Part shown: in pieces, positions 5,158 to 5,158 of the stretch
How positions within the stretch are numbered: the first letter of the stretch is position 1
Layout of the letters: every line of letters starts with the position of its first letter
Source of the DNA: Bacilli bacterium
GTDB taxonomy: Bacteria; Bacillota_I; Bacilli_A; RF39; UBA660
Assembly: GCA_017519965.1 (NCBI GenBank)
Contig: JAFWRK010000066.1
Span: forward strand, 1 to 5,158
Length of the DNA: 5,158 nucleotides
Direction of reading: 5' to 3'
Notes under the pieces: model-generated
What the model saw: the letters and a program-made list of their open reading frames with translations, nothing else
Told to the model about the DNA's origin: nothing
The model's database searches: none
Translations under genes and position numbers: made by a program

Positions 5158-5158
5158 G

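Overview
The window looks like chromosomal DNA from a very AT-rich Firmicute (G+C about a quarter by eye). Arg is almost always AGA, stops are mostly TAA, and Shine-Dalgarno sites are of the GGTGA type. The code is standard (table 11): every Trp I checked is TGG, no gene has an internal TGA, and TGA ends cssR in an ATGA overlap with cssS. The gene content (YlbJ-like, YlbL, CssR, CssS, an RpoD-like sigma factor) points to Bacilli in the broad sense. The small, compact style suggests an uncultured gut lineage of the RF39/Erysipelotrichales/Mollicutes-adjacent type. That placement is inference.

Layout. (1) 1-234, minus strand: the N-terminal part of a hydrophobic membrane protein resembling YlbJ, cut by the window edge. 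(2) A 40-base divergent spacer with back-to-back -10 elements. (3) 275-1288: YlbL, a membrane-anchored PDZ plus Lon-type (S16) serine protease. (4) 1353-2273: an RpoD-like sigma-70 factor without region 1.1. (5) 2336-2980: an unrecognised protein with one N-terminal membrane anchor. (6) 2981-3194: an intergenic region with a terminator, an exact 10-bp tandem repeat, a purine-rich stretch and a promoter. (7) 3195-3854 and 3851-5125: the CssR/CssS two-component pair, overlapping by four bases. (8) 5126-5158: terminator tail and a promoter for a gene outside the window.

Expression logic. ylbL, the sigma gene and the anchored protein each look like separate transcription units, and cssRS is a two-gene operon. 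Each unit has an extended -10 promoter (TGnTATAAT or a close variant), usually only 16-32 bases before the start codon. Each ends in a hairpin plus T-run that includes the stop codon.

Theme. Two of the systems concern envelope protein quality or processing: YlbL cuts membrane-proximal substrates and CssRS senses secretion stress. The tandem repeat beside a -35-like box upstream of cssR is a good candidate for a CssR binding site and autoregulation. I see no mobile element, CRISPR array, tRNA or rRNA, and no clearly new multi-gene system. The most notable items are the putative CssR operator, the unusual leader before cssR, the diverged -10 recognition region of the sigma factor, and the unknown anchored protein.
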